Assembly (NCBI RefSeq): GCF_016863135.1
Contig: NZ_BOOH01000048.1
Location: forward strand, 62,001 to 126,000
DNA: 64,000 nucleotides
Direction of reading: 5' to 3'
From: Planobispora longispora
GTDB taxonomy: Bacteria; Actinomycetota; Actinomycetes; Streptosporangiales; Streptosporangiaceae
The stretch's first letter is position 1. Every line of letters starts with the position of its first letter. Shown piece by piece: positions 1 through 8,767 of this stretch. The position numbers were made by a program, and so were the translations under genes. Under the pieces are notes generated by a model, which saw nothing but the letters and a program-made list of their open reading frames with translations, was not told the origin of the DNA and did not search any database.

Positions 1-1514
1 TGGTGGACAAGTCGCTGGTGGAGGTGGCCGGGGGCCGGTACCGGATGCTGGAGACGATCCGCGCCTTCTGCGCCGGGCAGCTCGCCGCGGCCGGGGAGGC
101 CGAGCGGCTGCGCCGGGCGCACGCCGACCACTTCCTGGACTTCGCCGAGACCGCCGACCCGCATCTGCGCCGGGCCGAGCAGCTGGAGTGGCTGGCCCGG
201 CTGGACGCCGAGCGGGACAACCTGCACGCCGCGCTGCGCCGTACGGTCGGGGACGCCGACGTCGGCCGCGCGCTGCGGCTGATGTCGGCCCTGGTCTGCT
301 ACTGGTGGCTGCGCGGGCTGCGCAGCGAGGGCGTGGCGCCGGCCCGCGCGCTGCTGAGGATGATCGGCTCCGTCCCGCCCCCGGATCTCGCCGACGAGTA
401 CGCGCTATGCGTGATGACCGTCGCCGCGGGCGGTGACCACGGCTCCGAGCTGGACGCGCATCTGGCGGCCACCCAGAAGATCATGACCGAGCGGGAGGCC
501 ATGCCCCGGCAGCCCTTCGTCAGCGTCTTGTGGGCGATGGTCGCCGGCCCTCCGGAGCGGCAGACCGCCCTGGGGCTGATGGACCGGTGGGAGCAGCTGA
601 AGATGGAGCCCTGGATGCGGGCGATCAGCCGTTTCGGCTGGGGCTACTTCCAGCTCTTCGAGGGCGACCCGGTGGCGGCCGAGCACGACTTCGCCATCGC
701 CCTCGCGGACTTCCGCGCCATCGGTGACCGCTGGGGCCTGGCGCAGACGCTCTCCGGGATGGCCGACCTCGCCGACTGGCGGGGAGACCGGGCCAGGTCC
801 GTCGCGCTCGCCGACGAGGCACTCGGCCTGGCCGAGCAGATCGGCGCCACCATCGACGTGGCCGAGCTGCTCCGGCGCCGCGCCGACGGCCGGGCGCGGG
901 ACGGGGACCTGGAGGGGGCCCGCGACGACTACGAGCGGGTGGAGGAGCTCGGGCGTCAGGCCGGCGCCTGGGAGCTGGTGGCCGGAGCGTGGCTCGGATT
1001 CGGCGAGCTCGCCCGCTTCCGCGGCGACCTGCGCGAGGCGCGCCGCCGGTGCGAGGCGGCCCTGGAGAAGTGCTCGGCGGGGTGGTTCGACGCCGACCAG
1101 ACGCGCCTGCTCGTGTACGTCGGGCTCGGGTGGATCGCCGTGGCGGAGGGCGACGCCGCCGAGGCCCTCGCCTGTCACCGACGGGCGCTCGCGGTCGGGT
1201 CCGGCGACCGCAACATGGCCGTGACGGCCCGCGTCGCCGAGGGCCTGGCGGGGGTGGCGATGCTGAAGGACGACGCCGAGCGGGCGGCGCTGCTGCTCGG
1301 CGTCGGCGCGGCGCTGCGCGGCTCCCAGCTCGCGGGGGATCCCGACGTGGCCCGGGTGAGCGCGTGGTGCCGCGACCGGATCGGCGAGACCGCCTGCGAC
1401 GCCGCCCGCGCGCGCGGCTCCCGACTGGTCCGGTGGGACAGGAGCGCTCTCGGCGGCCCGCCGCAGCCGGCGCTGACCGTCATCGGCGAGCAGCTGTCAG
1501 CGCTCGGTGAGTGA
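1..1514 (+). CDS. AfsR/BTAD-like transcriptional regulator, C-terminal part (5' truncated by window)
   Basis: The reading frame is open from the window edge, so the start and the DNA-binding and ATPase domains lie outside. The visible 503 residues match the winged-helix/TPR C-terminal part of AfsR-like STAND regulators. Landmarks near the N-terminal end are RYRMLETIRAF and HLRRAEQLEWLARLDAERDN, followed by helical TPR-like repeats rich in Ala, Leu and Arg. The same landmarks occur in the complete BTAD regulator at 53648-56791, so the two are paralogues. An MFS exporter starts 30 nt downstream on the same strand and is the likely regulated partner. The ligand is unknown. Confidence 0.8.
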   Translation, partial: VDKSLVEVAGGRYRMLETIRAFCAGQLAAAGEAERLRRAHADHFLDFAETADPHLRRAEQLEWLARLDAERDNLHAALRRTVGDADVGRALRLMSALVCYWWLRGLRSEGVAPARALLRMIGSVPPPDLADEYALCVMTVAAGGDHGSELDAHLAATQKIMTEREAMPRQPFVSVLWAMVAGPPERQTALGLMDRWEQLKMEPWMRAISRFGWGYFQLFEGDPVAAEHDFAIALADFRAIGDRWGLAQTLSGMADLADWRGDRARSVALADEALGLAEQIGATIDVAELLRRRADGRARDGDLEGARDDYERVEELGRQAGAWELVAGAWLGFGELARFRGDLREARRRCEAALEKCSAGWFDADQTRLLVYVGLGWIAVAEGDAAEALACHRRALAVGSGDRNMAVTARVAEGLAGVAMLKDDAERAALLLGVGAALRGSQLAGDPDVARVSAWCRDRIGETACDAARARGSRLVRWDRSALGGPPQPALTVIGEQLSALGE

Positions 1515-1544
1515 TCGGTCAGCACCGCCGGCGACGCTGTGGTC

Positions 1545-3074
1545 ATGAGAAACGACTCCCGCAAGTGGGGCACGCTGGTGATCGCGTGCCTGGCCATGCT
1601 GATGCTCTCCGTCGACCTGACCGTGCTTCACCTGGCCACGCCCATGTTGACCGCGGACCTGAACCCGTCGGCGCCCCAGCTGCTGTGGATCGCCGACGTG
1701 TACGGCTTCGCGCTGGCCGGACTGCTGGTGACCATGGGCAACCTGGGCGACCGGATCGGCCGCAGGCGGCTGCTGCTGATCGGCACCGCCGCGTTCGGCG
1801 CCGCCTCCCTGGTGACGGCCTACGCGCCGAACGCGGAGCTGCTGATCGCGGCCCGGGCGCTGCTCGGCGTGGCGGGCGCCACCATCATGCCCTCGACGCT
1901 CTCGTTGATCCGCAACGTGTTCACCGACTCCAAGGAGCGGACCACCGCGGTGGGCGTCTGGAGCAGCATCGGCGCGGCGGGCTTCGCCCTGGGTCCCGTG
2001 GTGGGCGGCGCGCTGCTGAACGAGTTCTGGTGGGGGTCGGTGTTCCTGGTCAACGTGCCGGTGGTCCTGGTGATCCTGCTGACCGGCCTGGCCGTGCTGC
2101 CCGAGTCGCGCAACCCGAACCCCGGCCGGATCGACCCGGTGAGCGTGCCGCTCTCCGTCATCGGCGTGATCGCGTTCATCTACGCGCTGAAGGAGGCCGC
2201 CCACGGGGGCGTCGGCCAGGCCCCGGTGATCGTCGCGACCGTGCTCGGCGTCGTCACGCTCGCCGTGTTCGTCCGGCGGCAGACCCGGCTGGCCGAGCCG
2301 CTCATCGACGTCCGGCTGTTCCGCAACCGCGCCTTCTCCGCGTCCGTCGGCTCCGCGATGATCGCCATGTTCGCGATGCTCTCGATGTCGCTCATCTTCG
2401 CCCAGTACTTCCAGCTCGTCCTGGGCTGGTCCCCGCTGACCGCGGGGCTGGCGGGGCTGCCCGGCGGGGTGGGGGCGGGCATCGGCGGGGCGGCCGCGGC
2501 TCCGCTGATCTCCCGGCTGGGCCGGGCCGGGGTGGTCGCGCTCGGCATGGCCCTGGCCGCCGCGGGGTTCGCCCTGTACAGCCGGACCGGCCTGGAGCTC
2601 GACTACGCCTACCTGGTCGTCGCGATGATCATCACCAGCACGGGCATCGGCCTGACCTTCGCCGTGGTCAACGACACCATCATCGCCAGCGCGCCCCGGG
2701 AGCGGGCGGGCGCGGCCGCCGCCATCTCCGAGACCGCCACCGAGATGGGCGGCGCCCTGGGCATCGCCGTCCTCGGCACCGTGCTGAACAGCGCCTACAG
2801 CGCCGGCCTCACCCTCCCCGCCGGTCTGCCCGCCGGCGTCGCCGTACCGGCCGGGGAGACTCTGAGCGCCGCCCTGAGCGCCGCCGCGACGCTCCCGTCG
2901 GACCTCGCCTCCGCCCTCACCGCGGCGGCCCGCCAGGCGTTCGTCGACGGCATGCAGACGACCGTGCTCACCGGCGCGGGCATCCTGCTGGTGCTCTCGG
3001 CGGCCGCGCTGTACGCCCTGCGGGGCGTGCCGAAGGAGATCCCCGAAGAGGTCGCCGAGCCCGCCCACGCGTGA
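1545..3074 (+). CDS. MFS multidrug exporter, EmrB/QacA (DHA2, 14-TM) family
   Basis: A 509-residue integral membrane protein with about 14 hydrophobic segments. Motif A (GNLGDRIGRRRLLLIG) lies between TM2 and TM3, and the start region (LMLSVDLTVLHLATPML, LLWIADVYGF) is typical of drug:H+ antiporters such as EmrB, QacA and LfrA. It probably exports a lipophilic compound using the proton gradient. The ATG at 1545 is preferred to the in-frame GTG at 1539; the two differ by two residues. It follows the AfsR-like regulator by 30 nt and is probably co-transcribed. A perfect palindrome just downstream can terminate it. The substrate cannot be inferred. Confidence 0.9.
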   Translation: MRNDSRKWGTLVIACLAMLMLSVDLTVLHLATPMLTADLNPSAPQLLWIADVYGFALAGLLVTMGNLGDRIGRRRLLLIGTAAFGAASLVTAYAPNAELLIAARALLGVAGATIMPSTLSLIRNVFTDSKERTTAVGVWSSIGAAGFALGPVVGGALLNEFWWGSVFLVNVPVVLVILLTGLAVLPESRNPNPGRIDPVSVPLSVIGVIAFIYALKEAAHGGVGQAPVIVATVLGVVTLAVFVRRQTRLAEPLIDVRLFRNRAFSASVGSAMIAMFAMLSMSLIFAQYFQLVLGWSPLTAGLAGLPGGVGAGIGGAAAAPLISRLGRAGVVALGMALAAAGFALYSRTGLELDYAYLVVAMIITSTGIGLTFAVVNDTIIASAPRERAGAAAAISETATEMGGALGIAVLGTVLNSAYSAGLTLPAGLPAGVAVPAGETLSAALSAAATLPSDLASALTAAARQAFVDGMQTTVLTGAGILLVLSAAALYALRGVPKEIPEEVAEPAHA

Positions 3075-3100
3075 ATCCCCGGGGAGATCGCCGCGGAGCT

Positions 3101-3126
3101 CCGCCTGACCCGGCCGGGTCAGGCGG
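3101..3126. terminator. Perfect 26-bp palindrome, bidirectional terminator
   Basis: Arms CCGCCTGACCCGG and CCGGGTCAGGCGG abut with no spacer. It lies between the convergent ends of the MFS gene and the decayed response regulator and overlaps the latter's stop codon. There is no U-tract, as is common for actinobacterial terminators. Confidence 0.6.
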
Positions 3127-3574
3127 GCGGGGTTTCGAGATCGGCATCGTGGACGTAGCGGGCCACCTGGACGCGGTTGGTGACCTCCAGTTTGGCGAAC
3201 ACGTTCCCGACGTGCGTTTTGACCGTCGCGACGCCCATGTGGAGCGAGTCGGCGATCTCGCTGTTCGCGAGCCCCTCAGCCGCCGCGAGCCGTCGGCCGG
3301 CCTGGTGACGGTCGCGATGAGGCGGCTCGTGACGCTGGGAGAGAGCAGCGGCCGAGCGCTCGCGCAGCCTGCGGGTGGCGGTGAGGCCGTCCATGTGGGG
3401 CATCCGGATGTCCATCAGGACGACGTCGGGCCGCTCGCGTGCGACGACGTCGAGCGCCTGCCGGCCGTCCGACGCCTCGGCCACCACGTCGATGTCGGGC
3501 GCGTCGTCGAGGATCATCCGCAGCCCGGCCCGCACCAGGGGTCGTCGACGACGATCACCCGCACCCTCGTCACG
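3119..3574 (-). pseudogene. Decayed NarL/LuxR-family response regulator
   Basis: It starts as GTG at 3574 with VRVIVVDD in frame, then shifts frame (a 4-nt loss fits) before PLVRAGLRMILDDAPDIDVV. The receiver continues through the phosphoacceptor region (VVLMDIRMPHMDGLTATRRL). The middle is then missing: remnants of the linker (LSPSVTSRLIATV) are out of frame and the first half of the LuxR HTH is lost. The HTH end (EGLANSEIADSLHMGVATVKTHVGNVFAKL) is intact. At least two frameshifts and one internal deletion rule out function. The GTG overlaps the stop of a kinase remnant, the usual kinase-regulator arrangement. Confidence 0.8.
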
Positions 3575-3715
3575 CCGGCCACGGCAGCCTCGCGTGCACC
3601 GCGAACGACCGGTCAGGCCGCTCGCCGTACTCGAGCTCGCCACCGGCCAGGCGCACCCGCTCCGCCAGGCCGGTGAGGCCGAGCCCGGCCGATGACGGGG
3701 CCGTGCCGGCCGCGG
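3570..3715 (-). pseudogene. C-terminal remnant of a NarL-type sensor histidine kinase
   Basis: About 45 codons reading GLGLTGLAERVRLAGGELEY and ending FAVHARLPWPA-stop. This is the G2-box/C-terminus of HisKA_3-type kinases, where GxGLxGLxERVxxxGG is diagnostic. Nothing of the dimerisation or membrane parts remains upstream. Its TGA overlaps the GTG of the response-regulator pseudogene, so a whole two-component pair has been lost here. Confidence 0.65.
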
Positions 3716-3730
3716 GGCGTCGATCCGGTT

Positions 3731-3875
3731 GATCGCGTTCGCGCTGCCCGACGTGCCCGGGCTGGTCCGCGATGTCGTCTCGCTCCCGACCGCCGCCGCC
3801 GAGTTCGGCCTCATGCTGTATCTGATCGTCCGTGGCGTGCGCACGCCCTCACCCGTCGCACACCACACGTCGTGA
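3731..3875 (+). pseudogene. C-terminal remnant of a small membrane protein (DUF4386-like)
   Basis: An open stretch without a start reads LPDVPGLVRDVVSLPTAAAE followed by FGLMLYLIVRGVRTP and a stop. It resembles the last transmembrane helix and tail of DUF4386-type membrane proteins. The family call is from memory of the tail pattern and is tentative. The codon bias is coding-like, but the upstream sequence belongs to the opposite-strand kinase remnant, so only a fragment survives. Confidence 0.4.
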
Positions 3876-3923
3876 AGGCCCGGCCGCGCCGAGCCGGATC
3901 CCGGGTCTCTCGCGGTGAACGGC

Positions 3924-3960
3924 GAGATCCCGTCCGATCGAGGCGATCGGACGGGATCTC
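3924..3960. repeat. Dispersed hairpin repeat, copy A
   Basis: Perfect inverted repeat: left arm GAGATCCCGTCCGATCG (3924-3940), loop AGG, right arm CGATCGGACGGGATCTC. Related copies occur at 57631-57667 and 60467-60502. Similarity to the third copy continues past the right arm (TCAAC-TGCTTCAG). It could act as a terminator or be a REP/MITE-like element. Confidence 0.75.
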
Positions 3961-3961
3961 C

Positions 3962-3980
3962 TCAACCTGCTTCAGGTTGA
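3962..3980. promoter_or_regulatory. Candidate MerR operator
   Basis: Perfect 8-3-8 inverted repeat TCAACCTG-CTT-CAGGTTGA, 57 nt upstream of the MerR gene and directly after hairpin copy A. The size and position suit a MerR-family dimer site. Binding is inferred. Confidence 0.4.
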
Positions 3981-4037
3981 CCCTCCCCCGGGGGGAGAGA
4001 CGACGGTGAGCGGACCAGGATGCGATTGGGGTTGACG

Positions 4038-4883
4038 ATGGCTCAGCTGGTGCTGATCGGTGCGTTCTCGGCCATGACCCGGCTGTCGGTCAAGGCGTTG
4101 CGCCTCTACGACGAGCTGGGCCTGCTGCGGCCGGCGAAGGTCGACGCCTCCAACGGCTATCGCTACTACGCGCTCAGCCAAACGGACAAGGCGGAGACGA
4201 TCCGCAGGCTGCGGGCGCTCGACATGCCGATCGAGGAGATCAAGCGGGTGCTGGCCGCCTCCCCCTCGGACGTCTCCGTCCTGCTGTCCGCGCACCGGCG
4301 ACGCCTGCGGGCGCAGCGCGATCGCCACGACCGCATGCTGGCCGCCATCACCCGATTGATCGACGGCGAGGAGAGCCTCATGAACTACACGATCACTGTC
4401 GAAACCCTGCCCGCGCAGACCGTGGCCTCGGTGCGCCGCCACACCGATCTGACCGGCGCCGGCGCAAGGGTCGCCGAGGGCTTCGGCGTCCTCGTCGAGG
4501 TCCTCACGCAAGCCGGCGAGCACCCGGCCGGCGCCCCCTTCCTGGTGCTCCACGATGTCATCGACGCCGACAACGACGGCGACATCGAGATCTGCATACC
4601 GATCACGTCACCCGTCGCCGCGGCCTCTCCCGTACGGGTCGACCGGCGGGCCGCGGTCACCGCCGCGGCCACCACCCACCGGGGCCGCCACGACGAGATC
4701 ACCCCCGCCTATCGCGCCCTGACCGCCTGGATCACCGAGCACGGCCACGAGATCGCCGGGCCGCCCCGGGAAACCTACCTCAACGACCCGGCCGTGACCG
4801 CCGAGGCCGACCTGCTCACCCAGGTGGCCTGGCCGATCCGCCCATCGAACGCGGTGGACGCCGGTGATCTCCCAGACGAGTGA
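4038..4883 (+). CDS. MerR-family regulator with C-terminal effector-binding domain
   Basis: 281 residues. The N-terminal winged HTH of the MerR family covers about residues 5-75 (MTRLSVKALRLYDELGLLRP, then NGYRYY). A short coiled coil (residues 85-115) leads to a GyrI-like/bacterial transcription activator effector domain (residues 118-270). This layout is that of BltR/BmrR/TipA-like regulators, which bind hydrophobic drugs. ATG 4038 is chosen because the HTH starts almost at once and GGGG lies 6 nt upstream; an in-frame ATG exists at 4020. No adjacent transporter is co-oriented, so its target is unknown. Confidence 0.8.
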   Translation: MAQLVLIGAFSAMTRLSVKALRLYDELGLLRPAKVDASNGYRYYALSQTDKAETIRRLRALDMPIEEIKRVLAASPSDVSVLLSAHRRRLRAQRDRHDRMLAAITRLIDGEESLMNYTITVETLPAQTVASVRRHTDLTGAGARVAEGFGVLVEVLTQAGEHPAGAPFLVLHDVIDADNDGDIEICIPITSPVAAASPVRVDRRAAVTAAATTHRGRHDEITPAYRALTAWITEHGHEIAGPPRETYLNDPAVTAEADLLTQVAWPIRPSNAVDAGDLPDE

Positions 4884-4999
4884 GTTCTAAGGCTGAGAGC
4901 GGGTACGGCGACGCGTATCGATCGGTGAACCCACCCGTGCAGCGCGTCCGTGGTGGGCCGGGTGTTGCCCGCCCGGGCTGCGCCTCACGGGAGATGAGC

Positions 5000-5025
5000 C
5001 CGGCCGGGTCGTCCACCCCGGCCGG
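5000..5025. terminator. Hairpin between convergent MerR and GH62 genes
   Basis: Arms CCGGCCGGG and CCCGGCCGG with an 8-nt loop, located between two convergent gene ends. No U-tract. Confidence 0.4.
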
Positions 5026-5040
5026 ACCCGCGTCACGCCG

Positions 5041-6492
5041 TCAGCGCTGCAGTGTCAGCACACCGGGCCGGTAGGGCAGGAGGCCGTAGTCGCCGCCGGA
5101 GTTGGGGCTCCGTCCCTGGTAGAGCAACTGCAGATTGCAGGGATCAACCGTCATGGTCTGATCGGGGTTGCTGCGGACCAGCTCCCCGTGGCTGATGTCG
5201 TTGGTCCAGGTGGCGCCGCTGTTGGCCTTGCCGGCGAAGGGATTGCCCTCCGTCGCGGCCTGCGGTGTCCACGAACCGTTCAGACTGGTGGCCGTGAACG
5301 AGCGGAAGTAGCGACCCTGCGAGCCGATCGCCTCGACGATCATGAGGTATCGGTTCTGGCCCTGGAGCTTGTAGACCTGAACGGCTTCGAACAGGTTGTT
5401 CGTCGTGTCACTCATGATCACCGTCGACGTGGTGCCGAAACTCCCCGGGAAATTTCCGATCGGCATACTAGCCCGGTAGATCTTGCCGTTGTCGCCGGCG
5501 AAGAACAGGTACATGTTCGTGCCGTCACCGATGAGCGTCTGGTCGATGGGTCCCGTTCCGGAGCCGGAGATGCTTCCGGAGAAGAGCACCTGCTCGGACG
5601 ACCAGCCGTTCGGGTTGGCGGGGTCACTCGACGTCCGGTAGGAGAAGGCGGTCCTGCCCCACTGGTAGGCGAGCACCCAGATGTTCTTGGGGGCGAAGTA
5701 GAAAAGCGTGGGCGCGACAGCGGAGAAAGACATCGCGTTCTGGCTGGCCGAGGCCATGTCGGACCAGTTGGTGAAGAGGCCGAAGTTCATCGAACCCCAT
5801 CTCGTTCCCGTGTCGTGCGTCGTCGCGTAGACGAGGTGCCTGCCGTTGTAGGGGGCGATGGTGAAGTCCTTGAGCGAGACCCAGCCCGACCTCGGCTGCG
5901 CCAGCGGGCCCGTCGATGTCCAGCGGTACGTCGACGGAAGATCGCACGTGCCGGGGTTGCCGCCGTCGACCTTGACGAGCTGCCACTGCTGGTTGGCGCC
6001 GCCCCAGTCGTCGTACTGGACGATGTTGGCACCGTCAGCGGTGGAGCCGCCCTGGACCTCCAGGGCCTTGTTGCTGTGGCGCGAGATGAACCTCACATGG
6101 CCGTCTGGGCTGTCGGCCAGCCGCCACTGCTGGTTGTTGCCGTTGAGGTCGGCCCACTGGACGATCGATCCGCCGTTGGCGGTGGAGAAGTTGTAGACGT
6201 CCAGCACCTTGCCGGAGTGGCGGGACTTGATGCGGTAGTAGCCGTTGCCGGAGTCGACGAACTGCCACTGCTGCTGGTTCTGGTTGTTCCTGGTCCACTG
6301 GGTGATGCGGCCGCCGTCGGCGGTCGAGAGGTTGTAGACGTCCAGGGCCTTGCCGCTGTTGCGGTTGACCAGGACGTACCAGGCGTTGGTGTCGACGGTG
6401 GCCGCGTTGGCGGGCTGAACCTGCATGGCGACGAACAGGCTCGCCAGTAAGGTGGCGACCGTCGCGAGGACGGCCAGGGATCTGGATTTCAC
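5041..6492 (-). CDS. Secreted GH62 alpha-L-arabinofuranosidase with N-terminal ricin-type lectin domain
   Basis: 483 residues. Signal peptide with likely cleavage after QPANA (residue 30). A ricin B-like/RICIN_2 carbohydrate-binding domain (about 32-175) has repeated QxW motifs (QQQWQF, NQQWRL, NQQWQL). The C-terminal GH62 catalytic domain (about 182-483) begins CDLPSTYRW. Candidate catalytic acids are the Asp of [12 protein letters not shown], the Asp of [11 protein letters not shown] and the Glu of [12 protein letters not shown], which match the family's conserved positions. It removes arabinose side chains from arabinoxylan outside the cell. The GTG start at 6492 has GGAG 6 nt upstream. 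It is the last gene of the minus-strand xylan arm. Confidence 0.92.
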   Translation of the reverse strand: MKSRSLAVLATVATLLASLFVAMQVQPANAATVDTNAWYVLVNRNSGKALDVYNLSTADGGRITQWTRNNQNQQQWQFVDSGNGYYRIKSRHSGKVLDVYNFSTANGGSIVQWADLNGNNQQWRLADSPDGHVRFISRHSNKALEVQGGSTADGANIVQYDDWGGANQQWQLVKVDGGNPGTCDLPSTYRWTSTGPLAQPRSGWVSLKDFTIAPYNGRHLVYATTHDTGTRWGSMNFGLFTNWSDMASASQNAMSFSAVAPTLFYFAPKNIWVLAYQWGRTAFSYRTSSDPANPNGWSSEQVLFSGSISGSGTGPIDQTLIGDGTNMYLFFAGDNGKIYRASMPIGNFPGSFGTTSTVIMSDTTNNLFEAVQVYKLQGQNRYLMIVEAIGSQGRYFRSFTATSLNGSWTPQAATEGNPFAGKANSGATWTNDISHGELVRSNPDQTMTVDPCNLQLLYQGRSPNSGGDYGLLPYRPGVLTLQR

Positions 6493-6735
6493 AATGTGCT
6501 CCGATTCATCCGATTCAACGGATCGGGTCGCGCCGGACAGGGCCCTGCGCCCAGCCGGGCATCTGCGCGTGCCACAGCAGGGCGCGACCGCGGATCTTCA
6601 CGCCGCGCCCGACCGCGTGGTTCACAATCCGGTCGTGTTGGGGTAGGTGAAGGAGTTCCGGAACGGCTCGGTGGCGTCCCGCTCCACCTCGTTCTCGGCG
6701 GTGACCGAGTTGAGCTCCTTCCTGTGCCGACGTGT
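6493..6735 (-). pseudogene. Remnant of a GH10 xylanase
   Basis: Between GH43 and GH62 the minus strand encodes ELNSVTAENEVERDATEP, then after a frameshift [20 protein letters not shown] and [10 protein letters not shown]. These are the conserved early GH10 blocks; the intact xylanase at 9831-11300 has [17 protein letters not shown] and [14 protein letters not shown] in the same order. The regions with both catalytic glutamates are absent. This is a truncated, frameshifted relic of a third xylanase gene. Confidence 0.8.
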
Positions 6736-6739
6736 TCTG

Positions 6740-8767
6740 TCAGGGGGTGGTGAGGTCGAAGCGGCGCACGGTGACCGCTCCGCCGAGGGACTGGGTGGCG
6801 TAGTTGAAGATTCCGAAGCGGTAGCCCATGAAGAACTGCCAGGCGTTGTTCAACGTGAAGGCCGGGCCGAGACTGATGAAGTTCGTCCCGTCGGTGCTGT
6901 AGGAGAAGCGAGCCTGCCTGCCCGGACCCGGGCGGATGTCGGCACCGACCCGCAACCAGATCCGGCCGCCGGAGACGTTCGCGCTCGCCGCCTCGGTACC
7001 GGTGCCGGTGGTCTGCCACGAGCTGTTCATGGTCAGCCTGTTGGTCATCACGACCCGGTACGCGCCGTTGTCGCGTTTGACGCCGATCCAGGCCGACTGG
7101 TCGCGCAGCATCGCCAGACCGGCGCGGTCGCCGTTGGCCATCTGGGAGTAGTCGAGCTCGATCGTCGCCGTCGAGGACGGGCCCTGGATGCGGTGGGTCA
7201 GGGTGTTGCGGGCGTTGTAGAGGTCGCCGGTGACCGTGGCGGTCTGCAGGCGCAGGCCGTTGCCGGTGGAGAAGCGGCTGGTGTCGGGGTTGTGGTTCCA
7301 CTCCCACCGGTGGCCGAGGCTGCCCGAGGTGAAGGTGTCCGGGCCGATCATCGAGGCCACCGTCCGGTTGGTCTGGATGTTCGGCCGCGGGTAGCTCACG
7401 CCCCAGCCGCCGTTGACCGTCTGCACGGTCGGCCAGTCGTTGGTCCAGGTGATCGGGGCGAGTGCCGGGACCCGGCCGCCGGGGTAGGCGTCGACGAAGG
7501 ACATGTAGTACCAGTCGCCGGCCTGGGTCTGCACGAGCCCGCCCTGATGCGGGACGCCGCCGCCGGAGATCGGGCCGGGCATGTCCAGCAGGACCTGGCG
7601 CATCTCGTACGGACCCCACGGCGAGGTGGAGCGCAGCACGTACTGGCCGTTGGCCGGGCGGGTCAGCCAGATGTAGTAGTAGTCGCCCCGCTTGTAGAAG
7701 CGGGCGCCCTCCAGCGTGCCGACGCTGCTCGGGGTCTGGAAGACTTGCTGGGCGCGCACCTGGCTGAGCCCGTCGGCCGAGAGCTGGGCGACGCTGATGG
7801 TGCCGTTGCCGTAGGCGACGTACATGGTGTCGTTGCTGTCGATCAGCAGGCCGGCGTCGTAGTAGCAGTTGTTGATCTGCGAGCGCTTGGTCCACGTGCC
7901 GTCCACGGCGGAGGCGGTGTAAACGTAGGTCCGGTTGAACTCGACGCAGCCGATCCAGTAGTAGGTGCCGTTGCCGGGCCGGTAGTTCAGGGTCGAGGCC
8001 CAGATGCCCTTCACGTACGCCCGGCCGCCGGTGAGGTCGTAGGCGCCGGAGCCGAAGTCGAGTCTCGGGACCGAATGTCCGGCGTATTCCCAGTCGACCA
8101 GGTTGTAGGAGCGCAGGATCGGCGCGCCCGGCGAGTAGTGCATCGTCGAGGCCGAGTAGTAGTAGGCGTCACCGACCCGGATGATGTCGCCGTCGGCGAA
8201 GTCCTGCCAGGCGACCGGGTTGGTGTAGGCCCCACCCGGGTTTTGGGGGGTGCCGCCGACCTTCACGAGCTGCCATTGCTGGTTGCCGCCGCCCCAGTCG
8301 TCGTACTGGACGATGTTGGCGCCGTCGACGGCGGAGGCATTCTGGACCTCCAGGGCCTTGCCGCTGTTGCGGTTGATCAGTCGTACGTGGCCGCCGGCCG
8401 AGTCAGCGAGTCTCCATTGCTGGTTGGTGCCGTTGTGGTCGGCCCATTGGACAACGCCGGCGCCGTTGGCGGTGGAGAAGTTGTAGACGTCCAGCACCTT
8501 GCCGGAGTGGCGGGACTTGAGCCGGTAGTAGCCGCCGCCGGAGTCGACGAACTGCCACTGCTGCTGGTTGCCGTCGTTGCGGGTCCACTGGGTGATCCGG
8601 CCGCCGTCGGCGGTGGACAGGTTGTAGACGTCCAGGGCCTTGCCGCTGTTGCGGTTGACCAGGACGTACCACGCGTTGGTGTCGACCGTCGCGGCCGACG
8701 CCTCCTGGGCCGTGAGGAACACACCCAGGAAGAGCAGAGCCGAGAGAGCCGGGAGCACGCGCCTCAC
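6740..8767 (-). CDS. Secreted GH43 beta-xylosidase/arabinofuranosidase with N-terminal ricin-type lectin domain
   Basis: 675 residues. Signal peptide ending near AQEASA, then a RICIN domain (about 26-172) nearly identical to that of the GH62 enzyme, then a five-bladed GH43 catalytic domain (about 185-470) and a C-terminal beta-sandwich of the GH43_C2/laminin-G-like type. Candidate catalytic residues: general base Asp in DFADGDIIRVG, pKa-modulating Asp in NNCYYDAGLLID, acid Glu in VGTLEGARFY. It acts on xylo- or arabino-oligosaccharides outside the cell; the exact specificity is not decidable. The GTG start at 8767 overlaps the stop of the upstream relic (GTGA) and has GGAG just upstream, suggesting translational coupling. 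Confidence 0.9.
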   Translation of the reverse strand: MRRVLPALSALLFLGVFLTAQEASAATVDTNAWYVLVNRNSGKALDVYNLSTADGGRITQWTRNDGNQQQWQFVDSGGGYYRLKSRHSGKVLDVYNFSTANGAGVVQWADHNGTNQQWRLADSAGGHVRLINRNSGKALEVQNASAVDGANIVQYDDWGGGNQQWQLVKVGGTPQNPGGAYTNPVAWQDFADGDIIRVGDAYYYSASTMHYSPGAPILRSYNLVDWEYAGHSVPRLDFGSGAYDLTGGRAYVKGIWASTLNYRPGNGTYYWIGCVEFNRTYVYTASAVDGTWTKRSQINNCYYDAGLLIDSNDTMYVAYGNGTISVAQLSADGLSQVRAQQVFQTPSSVGTLEGARFYKRGDYYYIWLTRPANGQYVLRSTSPWGPYEMRQVLLDMPGPISGGGVPHQGGLVQTQAGDWYYMSFVDAYPGGRVPALAPITWTNDWPTVQTVNGGWGVSYPRPNIQTNRTVASMIGPDTFTSGSLGHRWEWNHNPDTSRFSTGNGLRLQTATVTGDLYNARNTLTHRIQGPSSTATIELDYSQMANGDRAGLAMLRDQSAWIGVKRDNGAYRVVMTNRLTMNSSWQTTGTGTEAASANVSGGRIWLRVGADIRPGPGRQARFSYSTDGTNFISLGPAFTLNNAWQFFMGYRFGIFNYATQSLGGAVTVRRFDLTTP

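Noticed and set aside
1497-3068. Long minus-strand frame antisense to the MFS exporter
   Set aside because: Composition (His, Gly, Gln, Asp-rich) is that of an antisense shadow; the plus-strand frame has clear TM helices and motif A.
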